Below are positions 1 through 10,225 of a stretch of 64,000 bases of DNA, piece after piece. Position 1 is the first letter of the stretch, and every line of letters starts with the position of its first letter. This DNA is from Thermotogota bacterium (GTDB lineage Bacteria; Thermotogota; Thermotogae; Thermotogales; Thermotogaceae): the NCBI GenBank assembly GCA_030550515.1, contig JAUQPE010000011.1, forward strand, positions 1-64,000, given 5' to 3'. The position numbers and the translations under genes are program-made. The notes under the pieces are model-generated. The model saw only the letters and a list, made by a program, of their open reading frames with translations. It searched no databases and was not told the origin of the DNA.

Positions 1-34
1 ACCTTCAGCTTGTTCGTTGGGAGTGATCCGATGA
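1..34 (+). CDS. 3' end of an upstream gene cut by the left edge
   Basis: Only about ten codons are visible, in the frame beginning at base 2, ending at a TGA at 32-34. That stop overlaps the ATG of the next pseudopilin gene as ATGA, the coupling used by most operons in this window, which is the main reason to believe in it. By position it could be another pilin-like gene, but the tail is too short to identify. Low certainty. Confidence 0.35.
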   Translation, partial: PSACSLGVIR

Positions 35-333
35 GGGGTTCCATCCTGATGGAGACGCTTTTTGCTCTGGCCATAACGCTCTTCGTGCTGGCCTTCTCCA
101 TGTGGGCTGTCACGAGATCTTTCGAGGGTATCGCGCGCTCGAAGAGGATGTTGGTTGATCTGTTGAGGGAGCGAGAAGTCTTGGAGAGGGTGTTCGCCGG
201 GGACGCCAGCGCGCGGGCGAGCTCGGTGAGGATGGAGAGGAAGCTCCGCCTGGGGGATGGTGCGGAGATCGATGTGGTCATCTACAAGAGCTCGGACGCG
301 GGGAAACTCTTCGTTTTTGAGTTCAAAAAGTGA
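31..333 (+). CDS. type IV pilin-like / minor pseudopilin, very short leader
   Basis: Small prepilin-like protein of 100 aa. The ATG at 31 follows GGGAGTGAT (20-28) and yields a three-residue leader, MRG, then SILME. This fits the prepilin peptidase rule of cleavage after Gly with Glu at +5. A hydrophobic helix of about 20 residues follows (roughly residues 8-28), then a short basic and polar globular part. Such proteins are processed by PilD and incorporated into type IV pili, type II secretion pseudopili or competence pseudopili; which one cannot be told here. It overlaps the next pseudopilin gene. A longer open frame to base 10 (TTG) exists but lacks a good ribosome site. The fold call is firm, the machine is not. 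Confidence 0.7.
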   Translation: MRGSILMETLFALAITLFVLAFSMWAVTRSFEGIARSKRMLVDLLREREVLERVFAGDASARASSVRMERKLRLGDGAEIDVVIYKSSDAGKLFVFEFKK

Positions 334-793
334 TGGTTTCACGATCGTTGAGGCGCTCAGCGGGATGGTCATCGTTTTCGCCCTGCTTTCCATCTCCGTC
401 GCGATCTTTTTGACGCTTGCGGCGCGTCTCCACAATCTCGAGAAGACCTACGCAAGGCTTGAAGAACTCTCCAAGATCGCCCAGTACCTGCAGGACACCT
501 TGCCTTTGGTGAAGGAAGTTGTCCTCTCCAATTCTGTTCTCTCGGGTTACGACGAGGCGCTCTTCGTCGAAAACGGCGTCCTCTACTCCCAAAAGGGACA
601 AAGAAAGACCGCCCTGGGAAGGGTGAGACGCGTCCAATTCGAAAGGCACACGGTCAACTCGCGCGTGCTCGTCAAGGTCTCGTTGGAGAGCGACGGAGCG
701 AGGTTGGAAACGTCCGTGCTTCTCTTGAACGCCCGTCCCGAGCCCTCCGACCCATCCGAGGGACCAGCCCCCGTTTTGCTCCTCAAGCGTTGA
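317..793 (+). CDS. minor pseudopilin (prepilin-type N-terminus)
   Basis: Protein of about 158 aa with a class III signal: leader MSSKSDG, then FTIVE with Glu at +5, followed by a hydrophobic helix through about residue 30. The rest is a soluble pilin-like domain with an amphipathic stretch (LEKTYARLEELSK) and a proline-rich C-terminus. The start is uncertain: TTG at 317 gives a natural leader and overlaps the previous gene by 17 bases, with a weak GGGGAA at 300-305. An ATG at 257 would place the pilin signal internally, so it was rejected. It is the last pilin-like gene before gatA, and a new promoter element begins after it. Confidence 0.65.
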   Translation: MSSKSDGFTIVEALSGMVIVFALLSISVAIFLTLAARLHNLEKTYARLEELSKIAQYLQDTLPLVKEVVLSNSVLSGYDEALFVENGVLYSQKGQRKTALGRVRRVQFERHTVNSRVLVKVSLESDGARLETSVLLLNARPEPSDPSEGPAPVLLLKR

Positions 794-801
794 AATTCTT
801 C

Positions 802-810
802 TGATATAAT
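802..810 (+). promoter_or_regulatory. extended -10 element upstream of gatA
   Basis: TGATATAAT matches the extended -10 consensus (TG-N-TATAAT) exactly. No convincing -35 lies 16-18 bases upstream, which is acceptable for an extended -10. The start codon at 832 follows about 21 bases later, leaving room for the AAGGGGGTGG ribosome site at 817-825. Confidence 0.5.
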
Positions 811-831
811 CGTCACAAGGGGGTGGTCTCT

Positions 832-2250
832 TTGGACTTTCGAAGGCTCACCGTGGAGGACTGCCTCAGGCTCCCGCGGGAGGAGAGGGAAAAGCTCGTT
901 TCCCTGTCGCTCGAGACGATAGAGAGGCTCGATCCGAAGATCAAGGCCTTCATCAGCGTGAACGGGAACGTGAGCTTTCGTAGGGAAGGGGAATTCTGGG
1001 GCGTTCCCATCTCCATAAAGGACAACATACTGACGCTGGGCATGAGGACCACCTGCGCCTCCAAGATTTTGGAGAACTACGAATCCGTCTTCGACGCCAC
1101 CGTGGTGAAGAAACTGAAGGAAAAGGGCTTTGCGATCGTTGGAAAGGTGAACCTGGACGAGTTCGCGATGGGGTCCAGCACGGAAAGGTCCGCCTTCTTC
1201 GTGACGAGAAATCCCTGGGACCTCGAGAGGGTGCCGGGTGGGAGTAGCGGGGGATCGGCCGCGTCCGTCGCGGCCGGCATGGTGGTCGCGTCTCTTGGAA
1301 GCGACACGGGGGGATCGGTCAGACAGCCCGCCGCCTTCTGCGGGGTGGTTGGCTTCAAACCCACCTACGGACTCGTCTCCAGGTACGGCTTGGTCGCGTT
1401 CGCGAGCTCCCTGGACCAGATAGGTCCGATCACCAAGACGGTGAGGGACGCGGCGATCCTGATGAGCGTGATCGCCGGAAGGGACCCCAACGACGCCACC
1501 ACCGTGGAAAGGAAAGTGGACTTCCTCTCGGGGATAGAGGACGGCGTTTCCGGCATGAGGTTCGCCGTGCCGGAAGAGATCTACGAGCACGAGCTCGAAA
1601 AGGGCGTCGCGGAGGCCTTCGAGGAGTCTTTGAGGCTCTTGGAGAGGCTTGGGGCCAGGGTTGAGCGCGTGAGGCTACCCCATCTGAAGTACTCCGTCGC
1701 CACTTACTACATCATCGCCCCAGCCGAGGCGAGCTCCAACCTCGCGCGTTACGACGGCGTCAAGTACGGGCTGAGGCTGAAGGGGACAGGGCTCAGGGAG
1801 ACCTACATGAAGACTCGAAACGTCGGTTTTGGAGAGGAAGTGACCAGGAGGATAATGATCGGAACCTTCACGCTCAGCGCCGCTTACTACGAGGCCTACT
1901 TCAACAAAGCCCAGAGGGTGAGAAAGAAGATCGCTAGCGAGTTGAACGACGTGCTCTCCGAGTACGACGCGATCCTCACCCCCACGAGCCCCGTAACCGC
2001 CTTCAAGATAGGGGAGATAAAGGATCCCCTCACTTACTACCTCATGGACATATTCACGATTCCGGCGAACCTCGCGGGGCTTCCCGCCATAAGCGTTCCC
2101 TTTGGATTCTCGAACGGCCTGCCGGTGGGTGTTCAGATCATGGGTAGGAGGTTCGAAGACGGGAAGGTCCTCAGGATCGCGCGCGCCATCGAAAAGCACT
2201 CGCCGTACAACGAGGATGGCAGGTTCCCACTCCCGGAGGTGGAAGCATGA
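832..2250 (+). CDS. gatA: aspartyl/glutamyl-tRNA amidotransferase subunit A
   Basis: Amidase subunit of GatCAB, which releases ammonia from glutamine so that misacylated Glu-tRNA(Gln) or Asp-tRNA(Asn) can be converted to the correct aminoacyl-tRNA. The protein is 472 aa, normal for the family. The amidase-signature Ser-cisSer-Lys triad is visible: the lysine in SIKDN, the GGSSGGSAA loop, and the nucleophile region [11 protein letters not shown]. The TTG at 832 sits about 7 bases after AAGGGGGTGG; a GTG at 823 overlaps that site and is less likely. It shares ATGA with gatB, so the two are translationally coupled. No gatC is present here; in this order gatC is expected elsewhere on the chromosome. 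Confidence 0.97.
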   Translation: MDFRRLTVEDCLRLPREEREKLVSLSLETIERLDPKIKAFISVNGNVSFRREGEFWGVPISIKDNILTLGMRTTCASKILENYESVFDATVVKKLKEKGFAIVGKVNLDEFAMGSSTERSAFFVTRNPWDLERVPGGSSGGSAASVAAGMVVASLGSDTGGSVRQPAAFCGVVGFKPTYGLVSRYGLVAFASSLDQIGPITKTVRDAAILMSVIAGRDPNDATTVERKVDFLSGIEDGVSGMRFAVPEEIYEHELEKGVAEAFEESLRLLERLGARVERVRLPHLKYSVATYYIIAPAEASSNLARYDGVKYGLRLKGTGLRETYMKTRNVGFGEEVTRRIMIGTFTLSAAYYEAYFNKAQRVRKKIASELNDVLSEYDAILTPTSPVTAFKIGEIKDPLTYYLMDIFTIPANLAGLPAISVPFGFSNGLPVGVQIMGRRFEDGKVLRIARAIEKHSPYNEDGRFPLPEVEA

Positions 2251-3695
2251 GGTACAGGTGCGTGATAGGTCTCGAGATACACGTGCAGCTTTCGACGAAG
2301 ACCAAGGCCTTTTGTTCTTGTCCCGCGGACGTCTTCGACCTTCCACCCAACACCGCGATTTGTCCGGTCTGCACGGGACAGCCTGGGGCGCTTCCCGTTC
2401 CGAGCGAGGAGATGATCAGGTACGCGGTGAAAGCCGCGCTCGCCTTGAACTGCAGGATAAACCTGTACTCCAGGTTCGACAGGAAGAACTACTTCTACCC
2501 CGACCTCCCGAAGGGTTACCAGATCAGCCAGTACTTCTACCCTATCGCGACAGGTGGTTATCTGGAGATCGACGGGGATGAGGGCAGGAAGAAGGTCAGG
2601 ATCAGGAGGCTTCACATAGAGGAAGACGCTGGAAAGTTGATGCACGAGGGCGATTCGATCACGAAGGCAACCTACACCCTCGTGGACATGAACAGGTGTG
2701 GCGTTCCCCTGATCGAGATCGTCACGGAGCCAGACATCTCGTCGCCAAGGGAAGCGCGGGTCTTCATGGAAAAGCTGAGGTCTATCGTGAGGTACATCGG
2801 CGTGAGCAGCGGCGACATGGAAAAGGGTGCCCTGAGGTGCGACGCGAACATCTCCGTGGTCGACACGCAGACGGGAAGGCAGAGCAACAGGGTCGAGGTG
2901 AAGAACATCAACTCGTTCAAGTTCGTGGAGAGGGCGTTGGAGTACGAGTTCAACAGGATCGTTGAGGCGCTCGAGAGGGGAGAGGACGTGGAGAGGGAGA
3001 CCAGGGGTTGGGACATGTCGACCAAGACCACGGTTTCGATGAGGGGGAAGGAGGAGGAGAGCGATTACAGGTACTTCCCAGAACCCGATATACCACCGAT
3101 CGTCCTCACCGAAGAGTACGTGGAGAACGTGAAGAAAGAGATACCAGAGCTTCCCGACGAGAAGGCGCTCAGGTTCGTGAGGGAATACGGCCTACCAGAA
3201 TACGACGCGAGAGTGCTCACAGCCAGCAGGGAGCTTGCGGACTTCTACGAAGAGTGCGTGAGGGCTGTGGGGAGACCCAAAGAACTCAGCAATTGGATCA
3301 TGACGGAGGTTCTGAGGGAGCTGAACGAGAGAAACTTGGAGATAACGCAGACAAAGCTCACCCCCCAGCACTTCGCGGACCTGTTCAAGCTCATGGACGA
3401 AGGCAAGATCTCCATAAAGATCGCGAAGGACATCTTCCCGGAAGTCTTCGAGACGGGGAAGATGCCTTCCCAGATCGTGCGGGAGAAGGGGCTGGAGCAG
3501 ATCAGCGACGAAAAGTTGATAGAGGAGATCGTGCGGAAGGCGATGGCGGAGAATCCCGACGCGGTGCAGCAGTACAGGGACGGCAAGAAGAAGGTGATGG
3601 GATTCTTCGTCGGCTACGTGATGAGGGAGACCAAAGGAAAGGCCAATCCGGAACTCGTGAACAAAATAGCGCAGAAACTCTTGGAGGGTGATTGA
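2247..3695 (+). CDS. gatB: aspartyl/glutamyl-tRNA amidotransferase subunit B
   Basis: tRNA-binding kinase subunit of GatCAB; it phosphorylates the misacylated aminoacyl-tRNA and receives ammonia from GatA. At 482 aa it has the usual length. The N-terminal catalytic cradle shows the IGLEIHVQL opening, the CSCP...CPVC zinc-type cysteines near residues 22-43 and the GYQISQY segment. A helical and tail domain ending in [15 protein letters not shown] contacts the tRNA. It overlaps gatA by four bases and is followed at once by the ribosome site of the next gene, so the transcript probably continues to the terminator near 4480. Confidence 0.97.
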   Translation: MRYRCVIGLEIHVQLSTKTKAFCSCPADVFDLPPNTAICPVCTGQPGALPVPSEEMIRYAVKAALALNCRINLYSRFDRKNYFYPDLPKGYQISQYFYPIATGGYLEIDGDEGRKKVRIRRLHIEEDAGKLMHEGDSITKATYTLVDMNRCGVPLIEIVTEPDISSPREARVFMEKLRSIVRYIGVSSGDMEKGALRCDANISVVDTQTGRQSNRVEVKNINSFKFVERALEYEFNRIVEALERGEDVERETRGWDMSTKTTVSMRGKEEESDYRYFPEPDIPPIVLTEEYVENVKKEIPELPDEKALRFVREYGLPEYDARVLTASRELADFYEECVRAVGRPKELSNWIMTEVLRELNERNLEITQTKLTPQHFADLFKLMDEGKISIKIAKDIFPEVFETGKMPSQIVREKGLEQISDEKLIEEIVRKAMAENPDAVQQYRDGKKKVMGFFVGYVMRETKGKANPELVNKIAQKLLEGD

Positions 3696-3696
3696 C

Positions 3697-4431
3697 ATGA
3701 GAAAGTTTCTCCTGCTGGTTTTCTCCCTCACAGTTGCGATCTCGGGGCTTTCGAACACGTTCAACTGGATGTCCGATGGGTACCACGTGAGGATCGGCGA
3801 TAGAGTCTTCGTGGAGGCCTTCCACGGAAACTGGGGAGTGGGAGTGGAATTTTCGAAAAGCGGTGAGATCAGGCAGAGAATAGGGATCCTCCAGCTCAAA
3901 GTGGCCGAAGGTCAAGTGAGGCCCAGCGTTTCGGTGGGAAACGGCGTGCACGTTGGCTTCCAATTGGAGTACAGGGACATCGTTCCCTTCCCTGGCAGCT
4001 TCCGATACACTTTCATGGCGGGACCCAAGGGCGGTTACGTGGTGAGCGAGCACAAGTACAACGCGAAACTCGCGGGATTTGGATTGAGTTTCGACAACTT
4101 CGCTTACCTTTCGAACGACAAGGTGGTCTTTTGGGATGGAGCGGTGGCGTACTCTGGTCTCAACGTGGGTTACAAGCTCACCTCGGACGCGGGACTGATC
4201 GGTTTTACGAACGAGGAGAGCAGGTACTTCCTCGGGATCGGCCTGGTGAGGGGAAAGCTCGGCGGTGGGATAGGGGTGAATTTCAAGGTGAACGAGGCGA
4301 ACGTGAAACTCCTCTTCGCCGCGACGGAAAGGGATCACACTTACGGTGCCTCCGTGGAATACCAGGGTGAAAAGGGAAGGTTTCGAATCGTCGCGAACAA
4401 GGAGAGTTTCTATATTTCACTGAGATTTTGA
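3697..4431 (+). CDS. exported protein of unknown function
   Basis: Protein of 244 aa with a clear Sec signal peptide (MRKFLLLVFSLTVAISGLS, likely cleaved after about residue 19) and no later membrane span. The mature part is rich in alternating polar and hydrophobic stretches with glycine and aromatics (GYVVSEHKY, GGGIGVNFKV, RFRIVANKESFYISLRF), ending in Phe. That looks like a beta-barrel or other all-beta periplasmic or outer-sheath protein, but this is inference from composition. The ATG at 3697 follows GGAGGGTG (3683-3690); a GTG at 3688 lies inside that site. It is last in the gatAB transcript and is followed by a terminator. No function recognised. Confidence 0.75.
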   Translation: MRKFLLLVFSLTVAISGLSNTFNWMSDGYHVRIGDRVFVEAFHGNWGVGVEFSKSGEIRQRIGILQLKVAEGQVRPSVSVGNGVHVGFQLEYRDIVPFPGSFRYTFMAGPKGGYVVSEHKYNAKLAGFGLSFDNFAYLSNDKVVFWDGAVAYSGLNVGYKLTSDAGLIGFTNEESRYFLGIGLVRGKLGGGIGVNFKVNEANVKLLFAATERDHTYGASVEYQGEKGRFRIVANKESFYISLRF

Positions 4432-4478
4432 GAGATTTGTGGAGAAAAAACTTCGTTTTTTGAAATAATCTGGAATAT

Positions 4479-4501
4479 CGGGGAGTTTTCCCCGTTTTTT
4501 T
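4479..4501 (+). terminator. intrinsic terminator after the gatAB transcript
   Basis: Perfect stem CGGGGA / TCCCCG (4479-4484 and 4489-4494) with a 4-base loop, followed by seven T residues (4495-4501). It separates the gatAB transcript from the promoter of the next gene. Confidence 0.85.
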
Positions 4502-4515
4502 GTGAAAATTGCGAC

Positions 4516-4545
4516 TTGGACTTTCGAAAGGCACTTGACTATAAT
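4516..4545 (+). promoter_or_regulatory. sigma-70-type promoter for the antitoxin-like/ABC ATPase pair
   Basis: TTGGAC (4516-4521), 18-base spacer, perfect TATAAT (4540-4545). Transcription should start near 4552, giving a leader of only about 15 bases before the GTG at 4567, and almost starting at the AAGGAG ribosome site. It follows the upstream terminator directly, so the two genes downstream form their own unit. Confidence 0.75.
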
Positions 4546-4566
4546 TATGGTCAAGGAGTGGGGAGA

Positions 4567-4830
4567 GTGGATCTGAAGAAGGTCGAGTTCTACAGCCTCG
4601 CGGACGCCAAGGCGAGGTTTTCCAAAGTGGTGGATGAAGCCAGGACGAAGGACGTCGTGGTCACCAGAAACGGAATGCCCGTGGTTGTGATCGTGGACTA
4701 CGAGAAGTACAAGAGGTTGGTCGAGTTCCTGGAAGAGATCCTCGACGCTTACCTTCTGGACATAGGCAACGTGGAGAGCTATCTGAGGCTCAAAGAGTAC
4801 TTCGAGTACGACAGTTCACAGGAGGTGTGA
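4567..4830 (+). CDS. Phd/YefM-family antitoxin-like DNA-binding protein
   Basis: Protein of 87 aa. The N-terminal half fits the Phd/YefM fold: [19 protein letters not shown], then [22 protein letters not shown], which is the usual DNA-binding and dimer core. The C-terminal helix ([22 protein letters not shown]) is where family members bind a toxin. The GTG at 4567 follows AAGGAG (4553-4558). The next gene is a sugar ABC ATPase four bases downstream, not a RelE/Doc/YoeB toxin, and no small toxin-like frame is near. In this family the protein normally binds its own promoter, so autoregulation of this two-gene unit is plausible but inferred. Confidence 0.75.
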   Translation: MDLKKVEFYSLADAKARFSKVVDEARTKDVVVTRNGMPVVVIVDYEKYKRLVEFLEEILDAYLLDIGNVESYLRLKEYFEYDSSQEV

Positions 4831-4834
4831 GAGG

Positions 4835-5938
<1,104 letters not shown>

Positions 5939-5941
5939 TTC

Positions 5942-5969
5942 GAGGGGGACGTCCCCCTCACTTTTTTTT
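5942..5969 (+). terminator. strong terminator between convergent genes
   Basis: Perfect palindrome GAGGGGGACGTCCCCCTC (5942-5959) followed by AC and eight T residues (5962-5969). The T run is on the plus strand, so it terminates the ABC ATPase transcript. The minus-strand gene ends inside it: its stop is at 5958-5960 and its last lysine codons are the same T run. Confidence 0.88.
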
Positions 5970-7955
5970 CACGATGAATTCCACCACGTCCCCGTCCTGA
6001 AGTTCTTCCGTGAACCTGGCCTTTTTACCGTTCCTCAATATCTCGTAGTCCTTCAAACCGTCCACTTCGACGTCCTTCAGCAGGTCCAAGATCATCGGTT
6101 TGAATTCCTGAAGCTCAAAGCGGTTCTCGCCCGTCTCCTTCAGTTTCATCAGAGGGAACTTTCTCTGGACGCCGTTGAACGAGACGGTGATGGTCGGGAT
6201 GTCCAGGGCTTCCTCCACGCTCTTTCTCTTGACCTCGACGGCTACGATCTCCTCCCCAAGTTTGACTCGGTCTTCGTCGAAAAGCTTCGCCTCTCCCCTG
6301 AAGAACTCGTATTCCACCAACCTCACCGTCTTCGTTTCGCCGTTCACCACCACCTTTCCCGTTCCACTTTTCAACTTTTCCTTCAGTTCCTTCACGCTCA
6401 TCTCTTCTCGAAAGCTCAAAACGTCCCCATCTTCCACGAGTTCTTCGGGAAACGCTTCCTTTTCGTTTTTGGTGATGGTTGGGTATACCTCTTCCTTCTC
6501 GCCGTCCGGGAAGGTCACGCGGATGGGTACCACCAAATCTTTGACCTTCAGCTGTTCCTGATGGTCTTGAACGATCACCTCTATCCGGTCACCGTGTTTC
6601 ACGTGCGCGTGAAAGTCCGCAGGTTCTCCGTTCACCAAGACGTCCACCCTACCCCGCGCCCGAGTTGACACAACGGGTCTTCCGTTCACCTCGACAACCA
6701 AGACGTCCTTTTTGAAAAGGTTGGAGAACTTGTAACCCGCCTGGATCAACGCTTGCATCACGGTGTACCTACCGTTCGTTCCCATCATTCTCACGGGAAT
6801 TCCGTTCACGTGAAGTTGGGAGAACACCGAACCACTGCTCTGCAGCGCCGAGTAGGCGATACCAACAGGTGTGACGAACTCGCTTCCCTTCACCCTACCC
6901 GTCGGGTCTTCCACAACGCCGGTGCTTTCGACGGTCTTCAGCGACACCCTCTCCGCTGGCAAACCCAGTTTTTCCGCGAGTTTCTCTGAAAAACCCGGTA
7001 CCTTTGCCCCTCCACCGACTATCAAAACAGCCGATGGGGCCGAGCCGTTGAGCTCCAGGATCTGCCTTGCGATCTCTCCAGTCACGAGGTCCAAGGTCGA
7101 CTCCACAGCTGACCTCACCTGATCGGCGTCCAGTTCGACGAGCTTGTCCAGGATGTTTTTCACCGTGAGTCTCCCAGTTTCGAACACGGTTCTCTTCACC
7201 CGCTCGGCCGTGTTGAAGTCCAACAGGAAACTCCTTCCGATGGCTTCGGTGATTTCGTCGCCAGCGAGAGGGATCATGCTGTAGGCGACCACGGCGCCAT
7301 CGCGCGAGATCGCTATGTCGCTCGTTCCCGCTCCAACGTCGACGAGCGCCACGTTGAGGTACCTGAGATCCTCTGGCACGGCCACGTTCATCGCTGCGAT
7401 GGGCTCCAGCGTCATGAACACGGGGGTGAGCCCTACAAGTTCCAGAACCTTGAACAAAGCTTCCACCACTTGAACGGGCAGGAAGGCGGAGACGACCCTC
7501 ACGTAGGCCCTTCCTCCCCTATGTCCTTCCAGCCTTTTCACCCAAAAACCGTCCAGATTGTACTCCACGACAGAGTAGCCGACGCAAAAATAGTCCTCTT
7601 CCATCTTCTTCTGCGCTTCGTTTACGGCTTCCATTTCCAACCTTGCCACGTCTTCCTTGGTGATCCTGACAAGTTTGGAGAGGTCCCTTTCCGCCTCGGC
7701 GAAGATCGTTTTCAAGTACCTGCCGGCGAGGGCAACGGCGACCTCTCTGAGGTTGGTTTCGTTCCTCTCTTCCAAGGTTTTCTTCAACGTCGCCACCGAT
7801 CTTGCCACTTCTTCCACGTCGTGAACCTGACCGTCGAACATCGCCCTGGTCTCGTGTTCTACGGTTTCAACGTCCACAACTCTCAGAAGAGACCCCTCTC
7901 TCGCCGCGATGATCCCCGCGATCTTCCTCGTGCCGACGTCGAGGGCGAAGATCAT
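5958..7955 (-). CDS. FtsA/PilM-like actin-fold ATPase with C-terminal beta-grasp-like repeats
   Basis: Protein of 665 aa. The first 370 residues have the FtsA/PilM actin fold: phosphate-1 loop ALDVGTRKIAG (4-14), the SHS2-type insertion around 80-165, phosphate-2 loop LVDVGAGTSDIAI (204-216) and adenosine loop LIVGGGAKVPG (311-321). FtsA is normally about 420 aa. Here some 290 residues follow, with at least four similar modules ending in KHGDRIEVI (453-461), EDGDVLSF (508-515), KLGEEIVAV (565-573) and QDGDVVEF (653-660), several preceded by a VNG or RNG strand. This resembles ThiS/TGS-type beta-grasp folds. The ATG at 7955 follows GGAGGTGAA and overlaps the mutS2 stop. No FtsZ-binding tail or ftsZ neighbour is seen, so a role in division, pilus assembly or another membrane process is open. 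Confidence 0.8.
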   Translation of the reverse strand: MIFALDVGTRKIAGIIAAREGSLLRVVDVETVEHETRAMFDGQVHDVEEVARSVATLKKTLEERNETNLREVAVALAGRYLKTIFAEAERDLSKLVRITKEDVARLEMEAVNEAQKKMEEDYFCVGYSVVEYNLDGFWVKRLEGHRGGRAYVRVVSAFLPVQVVEALFKVLELVGLTPVFMTLEPIAAMNVAVPEDLRYLNVALVDVGAGTSDIAISRDGAVVAYSMIPLAGDEITEAIGRSFLLDFNTAERVKRTVFETGRLTVKNILDKLVELDADQVRSAVESTLDLVTGEIARQILELNGSAPSAVLIVGGGAKVPGFSEKLAEKLGLPAERVSLKTVESTGVVEDPTGRVKGSEFVTPVGIAYSALQSSGSVFSQLHVNGIPVRMMGTNGRYTVMQALIQAGYKFSNLFKKDVLVVEVNGRPVVSTRARGRVDVLVNGEPADFHAHVKHGDRIEVIVQDHQEQLKVKDLVVPIRVTFPDGEKEEVYPTITKNEKEAFPEELVEDGDVLSFREEMSVKELKEKLKSGTGKVVVNGETKTVRLVEYEFFRGEAKLFDEDRVKLGEEIVAVEVKRKSVEEALDIPTITVSFNGVQRKFPLMKLKETGENRFELQEFKPMILDLLKDVEVDGLKDYEILRNGKKARFTEELQDGDVVEFIVKKK

Positions 7956-10225
7956 GTCTTCACCTCCACCACCGTCACACCGGTCCCCCCTTCCGCTGGC
8001 ATTCCGAACCTGAAGTTCACAACTCGGGGGTCGCTCCTGAGGATTTCCCACACACCCGCCGCGAGCCTTCCCGTCCCCTTTCCGTGTATGATGTAACCCT
8101 TGCTCAAGCCGTTCATCACCAAATCGTCTAAGAACTTCTTGATCAAGGGCTCCGCCTCTTCGACCGTGAGACCCCTGATGTCGATCTCCGTCCTGAAAGA
8201 CGACACTATCTTCTGTTGCTCAACTTGCACTTCCTCTTGCTTCTCCACTTTTCTGAGGTCTCCCACTGGCACCTTCACCCTCAGAAAGCCAAAGTCCACG
8301 AGCGCCACGTTCTCCCTTATCTCCACCACCTTTCCAACGGACGTGCCACCCTCTATCCTCACCGGGTCTCCAACCCTTATCTCTTCGTCTGCGACTTTTT
8401 CTATCTTCACCTCTCTTATCTCCCTGCTCTCTTTCTCCAGCACTTTGGCGGTTTCCTTCATCTCTTCGATGCGAGCGCTCTTCATGGCGTGCAACGCATG
8501 ATCCAAGTCCTTCTTCACCTTCTTTATGTACTCGCTGAGCTCTTTGAGTTCCCTGTCAAACTCTTCGATCTTCATCTTTTTGAGTTTTTTGTAGTCTTCC
8601 TCGTACCTTTGCTTTAGAACGACGTACTCTTCCCTTTCCCTTTGAAGTTTCCTTCGCTCCTCCTCGAGAAGGGATATGCGTTCGTGGAGCGACCTTATCA
8701 GGTCTTCGAGCGCCATCTCTTCCTGGGAGAGTTTCAGACGGGCCTTTTCGATTATTTTCTTGTCCAGACCAAGCTTTTCCGCTATGTGGAAGGCGTGGGA
8801 ACCACCCGGCACTCCCACCAACAACCTGAAGGTGGGCGACAACGTCTCCGGGTCGAACTCCATGGAGGCGTTCAACAGTAGGGGATGGTTCATCGCCATC
8901 ACCTTGACGGGTGTTAGGTGCGTGGTGACGAAGATGGTGGAACCTTTTTCGATGAGTTCTTCGATGATGGCGATCGCCAAAGCGGCCCCTTCGACGGGAT
9001 CCGTCCCAGACCCCAACTCGTCGAGGATGACGAGCGAATCGTCGTCGGCCGATTCAACGATCTCCACGATCCTCCTCATGTGAGACGAAAAGGTGCTGAG
9101 GTTTTGCTCTATGCTCTGTTCCTCACCGACATCCACCAATATCTTCGAAAAGATCCTCAGTTCCGTGCCCTCGTCGGCCGGCACAGGGAAGCCGCTCATC
9201 ATCATGGCTGTGAAGAGTCCCACGGTCTTCACCGTCACGGTCTTTCCACCCATGTTCGGACCCGTTATGATCATGCCCTTCTTGGTCGACGAGAGTTCCA
9301 GGCTGACGGGTACGACTCTGTCCTTTGGGATGAGGGGGTGTCTGGCGTTCACAAGCTTTATCTTGGAAGAGGGTTTCACGACGATCGCCGAACACTCTTT
9401 TGCGAACCTCGCTCGGGCGTACAGGGAATCGAAGTGCGAGATGGCCTCCAGGGAATTTTCCAGGCATTTCAGATTCTTGAGCAAGATGTTCGTGAGTTCT
9501 CTGAGGATCCTGTTCACTTCTATCCTTTCTTCTTCTTCGAGTAACCTCATCCTGTTGTTCAACTCCACGAACTCTTCCGGTTCCATGAACACGGTGGCGC
9601 CGGAGGAGGACAAGTGGTGAACGATGCCACGGACGGATCCCTTCAGGGAGGCCTTCACGGGGAACAGGTACCTTCCATCCCTCAAGACGTACATCTGTTC
9701 CTGAAGTACCGAGGCGTTTTTCCTCACAAAATCATCGGCTTTTCTCTTCAACTCTTGGGAGAGCTCTCTCTTGTTCTTCCTTATTTCTCTGAGCTTCGGG
9801 CTCGCCCCGTCCGAGATCTCCCCCTTCTCGTCCACGCACCTTTTCACCTCTTCGACGAACTCCTCCAAGACGCACAGGCGCGCAACCAACGCTTTCAACT
9901 CCTCAAACTCCCTCTTCTCCACGTCCTTTTTGAGTTCTCGACATCCTTCGAAGAAGTCCGCCACCCTACGCAACTCCGTGGGTTCCAAGACTTTCCCATC
10001 TCTCACCTTTTCGAACTCCGCCGTGACGTCGTTTAAACCCTTGATCGGAGGTTCACCGTACTTGAGGAGGTATCGAACGGTGTCGTCGAGGAGGGCAAGC
10101 TCTCTCCAAGGATTGGGAGTGGGTTTGAGCGAATCGAGATGCCTTCTCCCAAGTGGAGAAAAAGCGTACTTTTTCACGAGCTCGACCACCTGTGGGAAGT
10201 CGAGGAGCTCCAGATAACTCTTCAA
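7952..10225 (-). CDS. mutS2: MutS2 ATPase/endonuclease
   Basis: MutS2, 757 aa, a MutS-family clamp without the mismatch-recognition domain; members suppress recombination or rescue collided ribosomes, depending on species. The ATPase shows Walker A GPNMGGKTVTVKT, the VDVGEEQSI segment, Walker B LVILDELGSGTDP and the VTTHL switch. A long charged coiled coil follows (about 510-620). The C-terminal Smr domain has IDIRGLTVEEA and the HGKGTG motif with a following L/R segment, typical of the nuclease domain. Start is TTG at 10225 with GAGGTGAT about 5 bases upstream. It overlaps the FtsA-like gene (ATGA), so the two are coupled. A -10 element lies at 10267-10272. Confidence 0.95.
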   Translation of the reverse strand: MKSYLELLDFPQVVELVKKYAFSPLGRRHLDSLKPTPNPWRELALLDDTVRYLLKYGEPPIKGLNDVTAEFEKVRDGKVLEPTELRRVADFFEGCRELKKDVEKREFEELKALVARLCVLEEFVEEVKRCVDEKGEISDGASPKLREIRKNKRELSQELKRKADDFVRKNASVLQEQMYVLRDGRYLFPVKASLKGSVRGIVHHLSSSGATVFMEPEEFVELNNRMRLLEEEERIEVNRILRELTNILLKNLKCLENSLEAISHFDSLYARARFAKECSAIVVKPSSKIKLVNARHPLIPKDRVVPVSLELSSTKKGMIITGPNMGGKTVTVKTVGLFTAMMMSGFPVPADEGTELRIFSKILVDVGEEQSIEQNLSTFSSHMRRIVEIVESADDDSLVILDELGSGTDPVEGAALAIAIIEELIEKGSTIFVTTHLTPVKVMAMNHPLLLNASMEFDPETLSPTFRLLVGVPGGSHAFHIAEKLGLDKKIIEKARLKLSQEEMALEDLIRSLHERISLLEEERRKLQREREEYVVLKQRYEEDYKKLKKMKIEEFDRELKELSEYIKKVKKDLDHALHAMKSARIEEMKETAKVLEKESREIREVKIEKVADEEIRVGDPVRIEGGTSVGKVVEIRENVALVDFGFLRVKVPVGDLRKVEKQEEVQVEQQKIVSSFRTEIDIRGLTVEEAEPLIKKFLDDLVMNGLSKGYIIHGKGTGRLAAGVWEILRSDPRVVNFRFGMPAEGGTGVTVVEVKT

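Noticed and set aside
257-316. ATG start at 257 for the second pseudopilin
   Set aside because: It would put the cleavage motif about 27 residues in, with a basic, non-leader-like extension, and has no spaced ribosome site.
583-1590. 335-codon minus-strand frame across gatA
   Set aside because: It lies opposite gatA, whose translation shows all amidase motifs; high G+C creates long antisense frames here.
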